This document shows, piece by piece, positions 34,996 through 42,819 of a DNA stretch of 64,000 nt; position 1 is the stretch's first letter; each line of letters starts with the position of its first letter. Location of the stretch: contig NZ_QYYA01000002.1 of NCBI RefSeq assembly GCF_003597125.1, forward strand, positions 764,167 to 828,166. The letters are read 5' to 3'. The position numbers and the translations under genes are program-made. Under the pieces are notes generated by a model. That model saw nothing but the letters and a program-made list of their open reading frames with translations, made no database searches and was not told the DNA's origin. The stretch is from Alcanivorax profundi (GTDB lineage: Bacteria; Pseudomonadota; Gammaproteobacteria; Pseudomonadales; Alcanivoracaceae).

Positions 34996-35955
34996 ATGGA
35001 AGGTTTGATTATCTCCGGATTGATCGCTGTCGGCGTAGTGGTATTGCTGTTCATGATCATCCGCATCGTCCCTCAACGGGAGGTGTATGTAGTAGAGCGA
35101 CTGGGCAAATACCAGACCTCCCTGGATGCAGGGCTGCATTTCCTGATGCCATTTATTGACCGGGTTGCCTACAAGCACTCATTGAAAGAAATCGTGCGGG
35201 ACGTACCCCGCCAGAGCTGCATCACCAAAGACAATATCGAAGTGTCCATTGATGGTGTCATGTACTTGCAGGTAATCGACCCGAAAGCGGCCAGTTACGG
35301 TGTTGATGATTATGTGCTGGCGGCACAGCAATTGGCCCAGACCACGCTGCGTTCTGTGATCGGTAAGATTGATCTGGACAAGACCTTTGAAGAGCGGGGC
35401 GAAATCAACATGGAAGTGGTCAAGGCTGTGGATGAGGCAGCCCAGCCCTGGGGTGTCAAAGTTCTGCGTTATGAAGTGGCCGACATCAACCTGCCGGTGT
35501 CCATCAAGGATGCGATGGAGAAGCAGGTGCGGGCTGAGCGGGAGCGCCGTGCGGTGGTAGCAGAGTCCGAAGGCGAGCGTCAGGCCGCCATCAACCGCTC
35601 GGAAGGGGATCGTCAGGCGGCGATCAACCGTTCTGAAGGGGAAAAGCAGGAGATGATCAATATCTCCGAAGGGGAAAAGATGAAGCAGATCAACGAGGCA
35701 GAAGGCCGTGCCCAGCAGATCGAGCTGGTGGCGTTGGCGACGGCCAAGGGTCTGCGTATGGTCGCGACTGCGGTCAAGGAAGAGGGCGGCCAGGAAGCCG
35801 TGAGCTTGCGTATTGCGGAGCAATATGTGGCTGCCTTTGAAAAAGTCGCCAAGGAGTCCACCACCATGCTGTTGCCCAATGGTCTCAGCGACATTGGTGG
35901 TGCCGTCGCTGGCTTGCAGAAAGTACTCAAGACGGTAGATAAAACCCCGGCCTGA
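34996..35955 (+). CDS. SPFH/Band 7 stomatin-like protein (QmcA type)
   Basis: A 319-residue protein with one N-terminal membrane anchor (ISGLIAVGVVVLLFMIIRIV) and a PHB domain (QREVYVVERLGKYQTSLDAGLHFLMPFIDRVAYKHSLKE). A long Ala/Glu-rich coiled coil follows, with repeated (INRSEG)-type units near residues 195-220. It forms oligomers in detergent-resistant membrane and controls membrane proteases such as FtsH in E. coli. It forms an operon with the NfeD-like gene. Confidence 0.94.
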   Translation: MEGLIISGLIAVGVVVLLFMIIRIVPQREVYVVERLGKYQTSLDAGLHFLMPFIDRVAYKHSLKEIVRDVPRQSCITKDNIEVSIDGVMYLQVIDPKAASYGVDDYVLAAQQLAQTTLRSVIGKIDLDKTFEERGEINMEVVKAVDEAAQPWGVKVLRYEVADINLPVSIKDAMEKQVRAERERRAVVAESEGERQAAINRSEGDRQAAINRSEGEKQEMINISEGEKMKQINEAEGRAQQIELVALATAKGLRMVATAVKEEGGQEAVSLRIAEQYVAAFEKVAKESTTMLLPNGLSDIGGAVAGLQKVLKTVDKTPA

Positions 35956-35997
35956 GCCTTCCCTTGAAGCGCCGGGTATTCGCGCCGTACATCTCCT

Positions 35998-36115
35998 TTG
36001 GTGGCGGCGCGATAACCTGAAAAAATCTCTCTCCTGCAGAGACCACAGCGTTCTCCGAGAAAAAGAACGGTTTTTTGTGTCCCTCTCTGGCGCCTGCGAA
36101 TCAGCGGTGCTTGGC
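35998..36115. repeat. Composite REP-like repeat region
   Basis: TTGGTGGCGGCGCGAT (35998-36013) is identical to 61536-61551. It is followed by a stretch rich in CAGAG/CACAG and CTCTCTGG pieces, with partial inverted symmetry around AAAAAGAACGGTTTTTT. The layout resembles the larger composite at 61508-61698. No gene is present between the SPFH and glyoxalase genes. Confidence 0.5.
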
Positions 36116-36186
36116 GGAGGGCCTTGTAATTCGTCCCCCTCATCCCGATATTCTGAGTGCCCATTTTCTGCATTCAGGAGCCTCCC

Positions 36187-36729
36187 ATGTCCCGCCATTT
36201 TGAGAAAGCCGAAGGCCTGCACGAGCACCCGGACGAGGTGACGCAGGAATACCTGTTTAATCAGACCATGCTGCGTATCAAGGAGCCCAAGCGCAGCCTG
36301 GATTTTTATACCCGTGTGCTCGGCATGCGACTGGTGCGCAAGATTGATTTCCCGGAGATGCAATTCAGCCTGTATTTTCTCGGTTACTTGAGCGAGGAAG
36401 ACGCCGGTGAGGTGCCTGCAGATGATGCCAAGCGCCTGACGTTTACTTTTGCGCGCGAGGCCATGCTGGAATTGACCCATAACTGGGGGACTGAAGATGA
36501 TGAGGCCTTCAGTTACCACGATGGCAATGCGCAGCCCCAGGGGTTCGGACACATCGGCATCACGGTACCCGACGTGTACGCGGCGGCGGAGCGGTTTGAA
36601 AAAATGAACGTGGAATTTGTCAAACGACCGGATGACGGAAAAATGAAAGGGCTGGCCTTTATCAAGGACCCGGATGGCTACTGGATCGAAATTCTTCAGG
36701 CTGACATGTTGGAGAGCCAGCAGAGTTGA
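36187..36729 (+). CDS. gloA: Lactoylglutathione lyase (glyoxalase I)
   Basis: A 180-residue vicinal-oxygen-chelate enzyme that isomerises the hemithioacetal of methylglyoxal and glutathione. [23 protein letters not shown] opens the first module. [20 protein letters not shown] and PDGYWIEIL supply the metal and substrate residues. The length is that of the long (zinc-type, Pseudomonas/human-like) class rather than the 135-residue E. coli form. AGGAG lies 6 bases before the start. Confidence 0.95.
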   Translation: MSRHFEKAEGLHEHPDEVTQEYLFNQTMLRIKEPKRSLDFYTRVLGMRLVRKIDFPEMQFSLYFLGYLSEEDAGEVPADDAKRLTFTFAREAMLELTHNWGTEDDEAFSYHDGNAQPQGFGHIGITVPDVYAAAERFEKMNVEFVKRPDDGKMKGLAFIKDPDGYWIEILQADMLESQQS

Positions 36730-36828
36730 TGTCACTTTTTTGACAAAAAATTTCTTTTTTGCTTTTTCTTTCTCTTCTCCCTTAAGGTGTGGGTTTGGCA
36801 TTACGTCAAGCTCACAGCGGGAGAAATC

Positions 36829-37272
36829 ATGATGGCGGCCTTGCTTACAGATGCGCAGAAAGACATCTGCCTTGAGTTACAAAAAAAGTCGTCAAAAGAC
36901 AGTCCTAGAGCAGCAGCCTTGCTGGCCTTGAATCAAGGGGCGACACAATCGCAAGCGGCTGAAAAATCTGGCTTGAGCCTGGGTCAGGTCCGATACTGTG
37001 TGCGTCGCTTCCGTTCTGTTGGAATGGCCATGTTTGAGTTGTCAAAACCAGATGGCGATTCAGGCAATGGTTCCGTTAGCGATGTTGTTATTGTCCCAGA
37101 AAAAAACAACAAGAAAGACAAGAAAGACAAGAAAGGGAAAAAGAAAAAATCAAAAAATAAAAGCGAAAATGACAAAAAAGAAATAAAAAAACCGAAAGAA
37201 AAGAACAAGAAAAAAGATAAAAAAATCAAAAAAGCAGAGAAGAAAAACAAAGGAAAAAAGAAGAAAAAATAA
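36829..37272 (+). CDS. Helix-turn-helix protein with a histone H1-like lysine-rich tail
   Basis: A 147-residue protein of two unlike halves. Residues 28-60 (RAAALLALNQGATQSQAAEKSGLS and on to QVRYCVRRF) form a homeodomain-like helix-turn-helix of the kind found in transposases and small regulators. Residues 91-147 are almost only Lys, Asn, Glu and Asp; 34 of the 57 are Lys. The tail resembles AlgP- or histone H1-like DNA-coating domains but without their Pro/Ala. Its DNA is A-rich, unlike the neighbours. A strong GGGAG precedes the ATG at 36829. It may be a nucleoid-associated or site-directed DNA-binding protein; the function is unknown. Confidence 0.72.
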   Translation: MMAALLTDAQKDICLELQKKSSKDSPRAAALLALNQGATQSQAAEKSGLSLGQVRYCVRRFRSVGMAMFELSKPDGDSGNGSVSDVVIVPEKNNKKDKKDKKGKKKKSKNKSENDKKEIKKPKEKNKKKDKKIKKAEKKNKGKKKKK

Positions 37273-37329
37273 AACGTTTCTTCGTGGTCAAGGTTGGCGA
37301 TTTCCCGATGAGATGTTCCGTTCTGCCCG

Positions 37330-37905
37330 TCAAGATTCCCAGAAGTAGTCCATCTGTTTCGCTGTGTTGAGTGCGAGATCACGGCTGTGCAGCTTTTCAA
37401 CCAGATGCAGGCTCATGTCTATTCCTGCCGAAATTCCTGCCGACGTTATGCGGTTCCCATCTTCTACCCAGCGTACGTTCTCCTTGATGCTCAAGTCAGG
37501 AAAGCGTGTTCCAAGTTCGTCGATGTCCTCCCAGTGGGTGGTCACGTTCTGATGGGTCAGCAAGCCTGCCTGCGCCAATATAAAAGCACCAGTACAGACC
37601 GAGGTAATCCATTGGGCGGAGCGAGCTGCGCGGCGAAGCGAATCCAGCAAGACGGTGTTGTTCATTGCCCAGGTATGCACCCCTCCGCTAACCAGCAGGA
37701 CGTCAAGCGGGGGATGATTATCCAGAGTGAAATGGCTTTGTACCGGGAAGCTTCCCCTGGCCCGGACAGTTTTGCGTTCACTGATCAGTGACACCGACCA
37801 GGGCTTGGTGCCGCACAACCGTGCGGCGGTGGCGAACACCTCGTAGGGACCGGCGAAATCGAGCACTTCTGCTTCATCATAGATCACAATACCAATCTGC
37901 AGCAT
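37330..37905 (-). CDS. DJ-1/PfpI family protein (isonitrile hydratase-like)
   Basis: A 191-residue class I glutamine-amidotransferase-like protein. The nucleophile elbow is at Cys104 (TSVCTGAFILAQAGLL), with an early acidic pocket in AEVLDFAGPYEVF. AGISAGIDMSLHLV near the end is typical of the isonitrile hydratase (InhA) and ThiJ/PfpI branch. The substrate is not known. The start at 37905 fits the family; upstream codons were rejected. It is convergent with the lysine-tailed protein gene. Confidence 0.88.
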   Translation of the reverse strand: MLQIGIVIYDEAEVLDFAGPYEVFATAARLCGTKPWSVSLISERKTVRARGSFPVQSHFTLDNHPPLDVLLVSGGVHTWAMNNTVLLDSLRRAARSAQWITSVCTGAFILAQAGLLTHQNVTTHWEDIDELGTRFPDLSIKENVRWVEDGNRITSAGISAGIDMSLHLVEKLHSRDLALNTAKQMDYFWES

Positions 37906-37921
37906 AGCAACTCTCGTGACA

Positions 37922-38257
37922 TTATTTCGGTGGCAGGGTGCGGACGAAAGCGAAGCAGTGGCCAAGCCATTCCTGTAAAGCATCCTCGTCCGCTACGGCA
38001 TCGCTTTCCAGCATGATCATGCCGCGCATGGGGCGTCCAGTGAAATCCATTTCGGCGGCACCGGGCCTGGCAAGCAGCGTGTCGTAGGCCTGCGGCCCGA
38101 CTCGGGCCATCAGCCGCTCTGCCAAAATGCCACAACACATATTGCCCGCGATCAGAAAGCAAAGCCCGCCAAACATGCGCCTTTCATCAGGCAGGGCCCC
38201 GGTCACGGCAAGTAATGCCTCACGGGTGCGATCGGCCAGATCGGTGTCGTAAGCCAT
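37922..38257 (-). CDS. TfoX N-terminal domain protein
   Basis: A 111-residue single-domain protein matching the TfoX/Sxy N-terminal fold: RRMFGGLCFLIAGNMCCGILAERLMARV is characteristic. Full TfoX proteins regulate competence; stand-alone N-terminal domains like this have no firm role. Its ATG overlaps the stop of the EamA gene by 1 base (TAATG), so it is translationally coupled to it. The longer open frame reaching 38761 is antisense-like and was not used. Confidence 0.85.
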   Translation of the reverse strand: MAYDTDLADRTREALLAVTGALPDERRMFGGLCFLIAGNMCCGILAERLMARVGPQAYDTLLARPGAAEMDFTGRPMRGMIMLESDAVADEDALQEWLGHCFAFVRTLPPK

Positions 38258-39123
38258 TACGTGTTTTCCCCGGCGCTCAGACGACCGCGGATCACCAGGG
38301 CGATGCCGCCAAGAATGGCCACTGATGCGATCACCAGCCTGACGGTGACGGATTCGTCCAGCCAGAGGGTGCCGGCGAGGGCTGCCAGAACCGGGACGCC
38401 AAGCTGGACGGTGGCGGCGGTACTGGTGGCCAGTGCAGGCAAGGCCAGATACCAGATGGCGTACCCCGCTCCTGAGGCCAGCGCCCCGGATAACAGGGCA
38501 TAGAGCAGCCCCTCCCCGGTGGGCAGGTGTGGCGGCCAGGCGATAATCAACAGCGGCGCCAGCCAGGGCAAGGAACGCAGGAAGTTGCCGGTGGTTTCGG
38601 CTGTGGCATCGGCGGTGCCCTTGCCGCGCAGCGAATAGACACCCCAGCCGATGCCGGCCAGCAGCATGAGCAAGGCTGCAGTGACCGGCGGCGCCGTGGC
38701 GCCGGGCAGCAACAGGACCAATAACCCGGTCAGTGCCAGGGCAAGCCCCGCCCATTGCCAACGACTGAGGCGTTCACCTCGATAGCGCCCATAACCAATC
38801 ATGGTGGCCTGAACGGCGCCAAACAGCAGCAATGCGCCAGTGCCTGTTGCGAGCTCCACATAGGCAAGGGAAAACCCTGCCGCATAGACAAACAACGCCA
38901 GCGCGGAGCGGTGATTGCCGTGGGCAAGCGGGCGCGGCCAGGTGCTCTGGCGAATGCCAAGAATCAGCACCAGGGTAAGTGCACCGGTAACCAGTCGCAC
39001 CGCCGTAAAGCTGGCCGCATCGATGGCGCCATCGTGCAGGGCCAGCCGGCACAATACCGAGTTTGCCGCGAAGGCCAGCATGGCGATCGCGGTCAAGACC
39101 AGGGGGTGCCGAAGCGGCATCAA
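38257..39123 (-). CDS. EamA/DMT-family transporter
   Basis: A 288-residue membrane protein with about ten predicted helices in two EamA repeats (one begins AIAMLAFAANSVLCRLAL; the second is around LMLLAGIGWGVYSLRGKG). Family members export metabolites or amino acids. The substrate cannot be inferred. It overlaps both neighbours: 4 bases with the MAPEG gene and 1 base with the TfoX-domain gene. Confidence 0.9.
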   Translation of the reverse strand: MMPLRHPLVLTAIAMLAFAANSVLCRLALHDGAIDAASFTAVRLVTGALTLVLILGIRQSTWPRPLAHGNHRSALALFVYAAGFSLAYVELATGTGALLLFGAVQATMIGYGRYRGERLSRWQWAGLALALTGLLVLLLPGATAPPVTAALLMLLAGIGWGVYSLRGKGTADATAETTGNFLRSLPWLAPLLIIAWPPHLPTGEGLLYALLSGALASGAGYAIWYLALPALATSTAATVQLGVPVLAALAGTLWLDESVTVRLVIASVAILGGIALVIRGRLSAGENT

Positions 39124-39545
39124 AACACGGTGCGAAGGGCGTTGATGGTCAGGCCAATCAGCGCCAGGGACGACAGGAAAAACAGCACGAAGCGCACTTC
39201 AATCTTGTTCACCAGCGCTTGCAGCAAGGAATGCACGACCCGAATGCCCACATAGGTCCAGGCCAGTGTCAGGTTGATACCGTCGCCCTGCCCCAGCATC
39301 GCCAACGACAAGGCAATGGCGTAGAACACGGTGGGCTGTTCCATCAGGTGATTGTAGTTGTCCGCCTTCCAGCGCACGTTGGCAGGCAGGGTGTTCATTT
39401 GCTCCCCGCGCGGGGCCTGGGGATCGGGGGTCATGTTGGCGGCTTTCATGGCCGGCAACCGGGTCAGGTACATCCACAGCCACATGACCATGGACCAGGC
39501 AACCAGTGTCACGACGGGGGCAAGAATGGGACTGGTGGGTTCCAT
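39120..39545 (-). CDS. MAPEG-family membrane protein
   Basis: A 141-residue four-helix membrane protein of the eicosanoid and glutathione metabolism (MAPEG) superfamily. NLMEQPTVFY-like NHLMEQPTVFYAIAL and WTYVGIRVVHSLLQ are the conserved blocks. Bacterial members may show glutathione transferase or peroxidase activity. It is the first gene of the MAPEG-EamA-TfoX chain. Confidence 0.88.
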   Translation of the reverse strand: MEPTSPILAPVVTLVAWSMVMWLWMYLTRLPAMKAANMTPDPQAPRGEQMNTLPANVRWKADNYNHLMEQPTVFYAIALSLAMLGQGDGINLTLAWTYVGIRVVHSLLQALVNKIEVRFVLFFLSSLALIGLTINALRTVF

Positions 39546-39608
39546 GTGAAATCTCCCTGAGCGTTTCGTTGTTATGAATTGCGATCATACCTCAGGGTGC
39601 AGGCGGGG

Positions 39609-39851
39609 TCAGAACGCGTGGTCCAGCCAGTAATCGAGAACGATGCCAACAGCGAACATTCCCGTGAGCGAGAGATAGTGCCAACGGTTGGCAATCAGCA
39701 GCGGCTCAAGATGAACAAGGTGGGGGGATTGTCGGGTGATGCACAGGGTGGCGTAGCGCCAGCCTAGTTGATATTCCGAATGCAAATAGCGAATTGCCGC
39801 CAGCTTGCCGTGGTGTTGCCAGATGGTTTCCACATCTTCCGGTAGTCGCAT
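39609..39851 (-). CDS. Small hypothetical protein
   Basis: An 80-residue protein with a C-terminal hydrophobic stretch (YLSLTGMFAVGIVLDYWL) that may anchor it in the membrane. A good ribosome site (GAGAGGGAAGG on the minus strand) precedes the ATG, which is the main support. No family was recognised. It lies between the MAPEG and DUF1294 genes on the same strand. Confidence 0.5.
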   Translation of the reverse strand: MRLPEDVETIWQHHGKLAAIRYLHSEYQLGWRYATLCITRQSPHLVHLEPLLIANRWHYLSLTGMFAVGIVLDYWLDHAF

Positions 39852-39870
39852 GCCTTCCCTCTCTGCAATG

Positions 39871-39890
39871 CCCTGGCCTCCTGGCCAGGG
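39871..39890. other. Perfect small hairpin
   Basis: CCCTGGCC (39871-39878) and GGCCAGGG (39883-39890) pair perfectly around TCCT, in the gap between the DUF1294 gene and the 80-residue gene. There is no T-run. It may slow transcription between the two genes. Confidence 0.4.
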
Positions 39891-40006
39891 TACCCGCTAG
39901 TGGCGATCTGCCATCAGCGCGGTTCGTTCAGTATCACGCAGAAGGGGGCGGTGCTGCCAGTTGCAGTGACAGAAGGTGCATTCAAAGCGGTTATTGGCTA
40001 GCGAAG

Positions 40007-40447
40007 CTAACGCTTAACAGTGTTGAGGTGCTGCTGGATGACCAGCGGCCACTGCAGGGCTTTCTCATCGAGCCAGTCTCTGGCTGGGGCCAGTGGTGAA
40101 CTAAAGAGCAGGCTGCCAAGCATTAACAGGCTAACCACTGTTGTCCCCCAGAAGAGGCCGACAAAGGGCTGCTTGCGGGTCTTGTGACGAAACAATGGCC
40201 GTGCCACCAGTGCGCCGGGCCAGCCCCCGAACAGTGCCAGTAGATGCAGGGTGTTTTCCGGCGTGCGTTGGTGCTCCCGTCGTGCTGCGCGCTTGTCCAG
40301 ACCATAGATGATCAGGGTGCACAGGCTGATCAATCCGGTGCCGACAATCAGAAAGGGAGAAAAGTGGTATTCACGGGTGATGCTGTAAAGCCCGGCGAAA
40401 TAGCCGATAGCCAGCCCGAGGGCGATGGGCAAGGTGAGGCCGCGCAT
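40007..40447 (-). CDS. DUF1294 membrane protein
   Basis: A 146-residue protein with several hydrophobic segments and the DUF1294 core YGLDKRAARREHQRTPENTL followed by FGGWPGALVARPLFRHKTRKQPF. Some family members carry an N-terminal cold-shock domain; this one does not. The function is unknown. It lies 5 bases after rsmE on the same strand. Confidence 0.9.
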   Translation of the reverse strand: MRGLTLPIALGLAIGYFAGLYSITREYHFSPFLIVGTGLISLCTLIIYGLDKRAARREHQRTPENTLHLLALFGGWPGALVARPLFRHKTRKQPFVGLFWGTTVVSLLMLGSLLFSSPLAPARDWLDEKALQWPLVIQQHLNTVKR

Positions 40448-40452
40448 GGGGG

Positions 40453-41169
40453 TTATCCTCGCCAGGCCCAGAGGGCCGCCAGCAGCGCCACGGGCGCGGT
40501 TTCCGCCCGCAATACCCGCTCACCCAGGGCGAAGGGGGTAAACCCGGCGGCCTGGGCGGCGTTCAGCTCGTCGTCCGAAAACCCGCCTTCCGGACCGGTG
40601 AGCAGTGCCAGGTTTTGGGTGGTGGACAGCACCCCGGGATCAAAGGGTTGTTCACCCGGGTGGGCGATCAGGCGAAGATCCGGCAAGTCTCGGTTCAGCC
40701 AGTGTTTCAGCTCCACGGTCCCCTCAATGAGCGGGGGAATATTCAGGCCGCATTGTTCGCAGGCGCTGACCGCCACCTGTTGCCAGTGAGCGATTTTCTT
40801 GTCGGCTCGCTCGCCTTTCAGGCGCACTTCACAGCGTTCCGTGTCCAGCACCACGATCGTGGCGGCGCCCAGTTCGGTGGCCTTCTGGATGGCATATTCC
40901 ATCCGGTCGCCCTTGATCATGGGCAGGGCTACGGTCACGTTCAGGGGCGGGGTGCGGTTGTCGGCGGTGAAAACCTGCGGTTCCACCGTCACGCTTTTTT
41001 TGCTGATGGCGGTGATCTGCGCCGACCATTCGCCGCCTTGGCCGTTGAACAGGGTCACGGCATCACCGACCGCCATGCGCAGCACCTTGCCAATATGGTG
41101 ACTGGCATTGGCGCCCAGCTCCGTGGCAAGGCCGGACTGAAATCCCTGATCATCGAAAAAACGGCGCAT
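40453..41169 (-). CDS. rsmE: 16S rRNA (uracil1498-N3)-methyltransferase RsmE
   Basis: A 238-residue SPOUT-class methyltransferase that modifies U1498 in 16S rRNA. It has an N-terminal PUA-like region (LGANASHHIGKVLRMAVGDAVTLFNG). The C-terminal knot has the SAM-binding loops LIAHPGEQPF, LLTGPEGGFSDDEL and PFALGERVLRAETAPVALLAAL. The length and ends fit the family. Confidence 0.95.
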   Translation of the reverse strand: MRRFFDDQGFQSGLATELGANASHHIGKVLRMAVGDAVTLFNGQGGEWSAQITAISKKSVTVEPQVFTADNRTPPLNVTVALPMIKGDRMEYAIQKATELGAATIVVLDTERCEVRLKGERADKKIAHWQQVAVSACEQCGLNIPPLIEGTVELKHWLNRDLPDLRLIAHPGEQPFDPGVLSTTQNLALLTGPEGGFSDDELNAAQAAGFTPFALGERVLRAETAPVALLAALWAWRG

Positions 41170-41187
41170 AACGTCTCTTGGCGGTAG

Positions 41188-42108
41188 TTAATGGTTTACC
41201 TGTGGTACAGAGTCAAGCAGGTAATCGATAAATAAACGAACCGGTTGTGAAAGTAACCGATCTCTGGCGTACAACAATGAAAACGGACGCGCACAGCCAG
41301 CATAGGGCTGCAGCACCTCGTGCAACTCCCCTTGCGCCAGTTGCGCCTCGACCATAAACCGGTAAGTCTGGTACAGGCCGGCCCCGGCACGTGCCAGTTG
41401 AATGCCGGCACTGACATCCTCCTGACACTGATAATCGCCGCGGGTGAGCATAGCGGTTTCCTGACCATTTTCCATAAACAGCCAAGCTACATGGCGACCT
41501 GTACGAGGCAGCAGAAATTGGATGCACTGATGGTCGTCCAGATTCCCCAGGTTTTGGGGTGCCCCTCGTGTTGCCAGATATTCCGGCGATGCCACGACCA
41601 CCAGCTCGGCTTGTTCCAGAGGGCGCGCCACCAAGCCACTATCCGCTGGCGGTCGCGCCCGCACCACCAGGTCATAACCTTCTGCCATCAAATCCACGTT
41701 GCGGTTACCCACGTGGATATCAAACCGCACTTGGGGATAGCGCCGCTGAAAGGCCGGTAGCAAGGGGAGGATCCGCGCATGACCGTATGTTGTTGGTACG
41801 CTCAGACGGATCGTGCCGGCTGGCTGTTGCTGGGCACCGCTCAGTTCCCGCTCTACTTCCTTCAGGCTTTCCAGCGCCCCCTGGCAATGCTGTAGATAGG
41901 TCTGCCCGCTGTCGGTGAGCCGCAGGGACCGGGTGGTACGGACGAACAACCGCACCCCCAGCCGGGCTTCCAGGCGCCCCATGGCCCGGCTCACCGCCGC
42001 CGGGGAAATCCCGGCCGCTTGGGCTGCCCTGGTAAAACTGCCCTGTTCTGCGGCCAAGCAAAAGAGCTCGATGCCCCCCAACTCCACATTGCCAAAATAA
42101 CGAGCCAT
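41188..42108 (-). CDS. LysR family regulator of the GST/nitronate monooxygenase pair
   Basis: A 306-residue LysR regulator. The helix-turn-helix is near the N terminus (LAAEQGSFTRAAQAAGISPAAVSRAMGRLEARLG) and is followed by an effector domain. It resembles the CrgA-type branch in its GTIRLSVPTTYG opening of the second domain. It is divergent from a glutathione transferase gene with 103 bases between, containing an ATTAC-N5-GTAAT operator candidate. Confidence 0.92.
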   Translation of the reverse strand: MARYFGNVELGGIELFCLAAEQGSFTRAAQAAGISPAAVSRAMGRLEARLGVRLFVRTTRSLRLTDSGQTYLQHCQGALESLKEVERELSGAQQQPAGTIRLSVPTTYGHARILPLLPAFQRRYPQVRFDIHVGNRNVDLMAEGYDLVVRARPPADSGLVARPLEQAELVVVASPEYLATRGAPQNLGNLDDHQCIQFLLPRTGRHVAWLFMENGQETAMLTRGDYQCQEDVSAGIQLARAGAGLYQTYRFMVEAQLAQGELHEVLQPYAGCARPFSLLYARDRLLSQPVRLFIDYLLDSVPQVNH

Positions 42109-42110
42109 TC

Positions 42111-42125
42111 ATTACACCATGTAAT
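42111..42125. promoter_or_regulatory. LysR-type operator candidate
   Basis: ATTACACCATGTAAT has perfect ATTAC/GTAAT arms and fits the T-N11-A rule for LysR boxes. It lies 2 bases from the regulator start codon, in the gap shared with the divergent GST gene. Confidence 0.6.
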
Positions 42126-42211
42126 AACTGATGTGATATTAGCGCCATTTATTGATTATAGGGCAAGAAATACGCTTTGGATTCCTTCATTGCTAACAAG
42201 GAATCACCACG

Positions 42212-42808
42212 ATGAAACTCTACTACGCCCCCGGCGCCTGTTCCCTGGCGGTGCATATTGTCTTGCGGGAGCTGGACACGGATTTTTCCCTCGCCGAGGT
42301 GGACCTGACCACTCACCGCGCGGGTGAGCAGGACTTTTTCTCGCTGTCCGCCCACGGTCGGGTGCCACTTCTGATACTGGATGACGGTACCCGGCTCACG
42401 GAAGGGCCTGCCATCTGCCAGTATTTGGCGGATCATTTCCAGCGCCGGGACCTGCTCCCCGCAGCAGGCAGTCTGGAGCGCTTCCGGGTGCACGAATGGC
42501 AGAACCTCATCGCCACGGAGCTGCACAAGAACTTTGCCCCCTTTTTCAAACCCGGCTATCCGGACGCCAGCCGGGCACGGGCCCGCGATACTCTGGAAAA
42601 CACATTTGACTGGATCGCGCATCAATTAACGCAGCACGACTTTCTCACCGGAGACACCTTCACCCTGGCGGACGCATACCTGTTCACCGTCACTGGCTGG
42701 GCAGACGTTGCCGGTATTGCGTTGCCCGAGCGCCTGCAGACTTACCGGAAAACCCTGATACGGCGCGACAGTGTCCGTCAGGCGATGAAAGCCGAAAGCC
42801 TGCTGTGA
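42212..42808 (+). CDS. Glutathione S-transferase
   Basis: A 198-residue GST. The N-terminal thioredoxin-like domain begins MKLYYAPGACSLAVHIVLRE and includes GRVPLLILDDGTRLTEGPAICQYLADH; the C-terminal helical domain carries FLTGDTFTLADAYLF. The SxAV start motif suggests the beta class, in which a Cys in the active-site region (ACSL) binds glutathione. It conjugates or reduces electrophiles. Its stop is 11 bases before the nitronate monooxygenase start. Confidence 0.92.
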   Translation: MKLYYAPGACSLAVHIVLRELDTDFSLAEVDLTTHRAGEQDFFSLSAHGRVPLLILDDGTRLTEGPAICQYLADHFQRRDLLPAAGSLERFRVHEWQNLIATELHKNFAPFFKPGYPDASRARARDTLENTFDWIAHQLTQHDFLTGDTFTLADAYLFTVTGWADVAGIALPERLQTYRKTLIRRDSVRQAMKAESLL

Positions 42809-42819
42809 AGGAGTACGAC

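Noticed and set aside
37922-38761. Extended minus-strand frame of the TfoX-domain gene
   Set aside because: The upstream 165 codons overlap the EamA gene in another frame and are Arg/His-rich; the TfoX domain begins at the ATG at 38257.
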